Positions 62,829-64,000 of a stretch of DNA of 64,000 nucleotides are shown piece after piece (positions within the stretch are counted from its first letter, which is position 1; each line of letters starts with the position of its first letter). The stretch lies in contig CAXXQT010000008.1 of assembly GCA_963674575.2 (NCBI GenBank), positions 434,001-498,000 on the forward strand, given 5' to 3'. Origin of the DNA: JAAYAY01 sp963674575. Lineage in GTDB: Bacteria > Planctomycetota > Planctomycetia > Pirellulales > Thermoguttaceae. The notes beneath the pieces are model-generated. The model did no database searches, was not told where the DNA came from, and worked only from the letters and a program-made list of their open reading frames with translations. Position numbers and translations under genes: made by a program.

Positions 62829-64000
62829 ATGGGTCTCGCATCAGCACTCAGTACGGCGCTCACCGGACTGTCGGCCGCGGAAACCACCATCGACGTGGTC
62901 GGCAACAACCTGGCGAACTCGAATACGGTGGCCTTCAAGGCGTCGACCGCCTCCTTCGCCACCCAGTTTCTTCAAACCCTCTCCCTCGGCTCCCAGCCGA
63001 CCGCTGCCAACGGCGGAACCAATCCGCGACAGAAGGGGCTGGGAACCCTCGTTTCGGCCATTTCGACCGATTTCAGCCAGGGAACCCTCGAGATCAGTTC
63101 GAACGCCACGGACCTGGCGATCCAGGGCGACGGGTTCTTCATGGTCGAGGGCTCTTCGGGAGAAACCCTCTACACCCGGACCGGAACCTTCTCGTTCAAC
63201 GCCGACAACGAAATCGTCACCACCACGGGAAACCGTCTTCTTGGCTACGGCGTCGACGAAAACTTTCAGATTCTGCGAACCACTCTTGTGCCGATCACGA
63301 TTCCCTTGGGCGAGGCCGCCGTCGCCGAGTCGACCAACAACGTCTTTCTGGAAGGCACGCTCACGCCGACGGGAGACGTGGCCACTCAGGCCCAGCAGAT
63401 TCAGACGGGAATTCTGGGCGACGCCACGTACACCTCGCCGGACGACAGTGCGACGGTGAGCATCGCGCTTCAACCGCCGACGACGACGGTCGGCACGGCG
63501 AGCGTGCCCAACGGGACGGGGCTCGTGGCGGGAGACGAATACGAATACGTGATGGTGTGGGACACCGACGCGTCGGTTGCGCTCGCCTACAATACGGAGA
63601 GCGACTTCTCCGACTCCTTCACGCAAACGGTGGCGGCCAACGGCGATTCGATCGATCTGAGCGGACTCCCAACCAATCCTCCCGCCGATTCCTACAGCCA
63701 TCTGAGCATCTATCGACGAAATACGGCCCACGTTGCCGGTGGGGATGAAGATTACTACTACGTGGGCCAGGTGGCGAAAGGCACGACGACGTTTTCCGAC
63801 ACCATGGACGACGCAACGGCAGAGGACCCCTCCAACACCACCCTCGACACGCAGAACATCACCGGCAACTACACCTACTACGTGACCTACGTGGCCGCCG
63901 ACGGCACCGAAAGCCGTCCCAGCTTGATTTCGAACTCGGTCAATGTGACCAACGGACGAGTCACGCTCGATGAGTTGCCCTATGCCGACATCGCGACCAC
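62829..64000 (+). CDS. flgE: Flagellar hook protein FlgE-like, 3' end outside window
   Basis: At least 390 residues from ATG 62829; the frame is open to the window edge. The N-terminus is the flagellar hook/rod type: S-A-L-S-T-A-L-T-G-L-S-A-A, D-V-V-G-N-N-L-A-N-S-N-T-V-A-F-K, then L-A-I-Q-G-D-G-F-F-M-V-E and Y-T-R-T-G-T-F-S-F-N. After residue 200, two fibronectin/Ig-like modules appear (about 225-330 and 345 onwards, with Y-Y-V-G-Q-V and Y-Y-V-T-Y-V-A-A-D-G-T-E-S-R-P), which are not in a minimal FlgE. Neighbourhood after flgD favours FlgE over FlgF/FlgG. Confidence 0.88.
   Translation, partial: MGLASALSTALTGLSAAETTIDVVGNNLANSNTVAFKASTASFATQFLQTLSLGSQPTAANGGTNPRQKGLGTLVSAISTDFSQGTLEISSNATDLAIQGDGFFMVEGSSGETLYTRTGTFSFNADNEIVTTTGNRLLGYGVDENFQILRTTLVPITIPLGEAAVAESTNNVFLEGTLTPTGDVATQAQQIQTGILGDATYTSPDDSATVSIALQPPTTTVGTASVPNGTGLVAGDEYEYVMVWDTDASVALAYNTESDFSDSFTQTVAANGDSIDLSGLPTNPPADSYSHLSIYRRNTAHVAGGDEDYYYVGQVAKGTTTFSDTMDDATAEDPSNTTLDTQNITGNYTYYVTYVAADGTESRPSLISNSVNVTNGRVTLDELPYADIAT

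Noticed and set aside
1..64000. Phage, integron or defence island around the XerC/D-like gene
   Set aside because: No integrase partner, phage structural gene, attachment-site pair, toxin-antitoxin or restriction genes are recognisable. The recombinase looks like the housekeeping type.

Overview
The window (64 kb, GC-rich) looks like a chromosomal segment of a planctomycete, most likely of the Pirellulales. The reasons are a DUF1583-type giant protein, a DUF1559 pseudopilin-like protein followed by a small carboxypeptidase-regulatory-like lipoprotein, a XylR-type AraC regulator next to glycoside hydrolases and a sulfatase, an ExbB/ExbD operon led by large TPR proteins, and a flagellar operon in typical order. 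Short palindromic and heptameric repeats fill many gaps. No rRNA, tRNA, CRISPR array or intact transposase gene was seen.

Layout. (1) 1-4975: the 3' part of a DUF1583-like protein and a coiled-coil membrane protein with a Cys cluster. (2) 5123-32487: a carbohydrate-degradation island. It has a XylR-like regulator on the minus strand. On the plus strand are DUF1559 and lipoprotein genes, a GH5-like enzyme, a sulfatase, a GH42-like protein, a GH38-like protein, RraA-like, MFS and SDR genes, three GH10 xylanase-like enzymes, two GH13 enzymes (the second frameshifted), a glucarate-dehydratase-like enolase, an alpha/beta hydrolase and an FG-GAP-like protein. No SusC/SusD pair is present. Two copies of an A/T-rich 17-bp motif lie by the regulator and before the GH5-like gene, and may be its operator. 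(3) 32834-35319: a YhaM-like 3'-5' exoribonuclease and a XerC/D recombinase. (4) 35326-41570, minus strand: two TPR/secreted proteins, ExbB and two ExbD, an envelope energy-transduction operon. (5) 42043-44534: two overlapping genes for related membrane-anchored proteins. (6) 44923-46823: malate dehydrogenase and an alpha/beta hydrolase-like protein with Asp in place of the nucleophile Ser. (7) 47224-64000: a membrane TPR protein, a FlgN-like chaperone, an NtrB-like kinase and an NtrC-like sigma-54 activator, all overlapping, then a near-consensus sigma-54 promoter and flgB, flgC, fliE, fliF, fliG, fliH, fliI, fliJ, a MotE-like gene, fliK, flgD and flgE (runs off the end).

How the parts work together. 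The island encodes exported enzymes for hemicellulose and alpha-glucan, a transporter, and dehydrogenase/dehydratase/aldolase-like enzymes suited to sugar-acid catabolism. The flagellar block shows a simple circuit: the kinase-activator pair sits immediately upstream of the sigma-54 promoter that should drive the rod/MS-ring/export operon.

Most unusual are the repeats: heptamer arrays of one general type at three loci (one inside a signal-peptide coding region), several MITE-like inverted-repeat elements, including a perfect 28-bp inverted repeat between fliE and fliF, and a 28-bp tandem array between the activator gene and its probable target promoter. All functions are read from sequence motifs; no database search was run.
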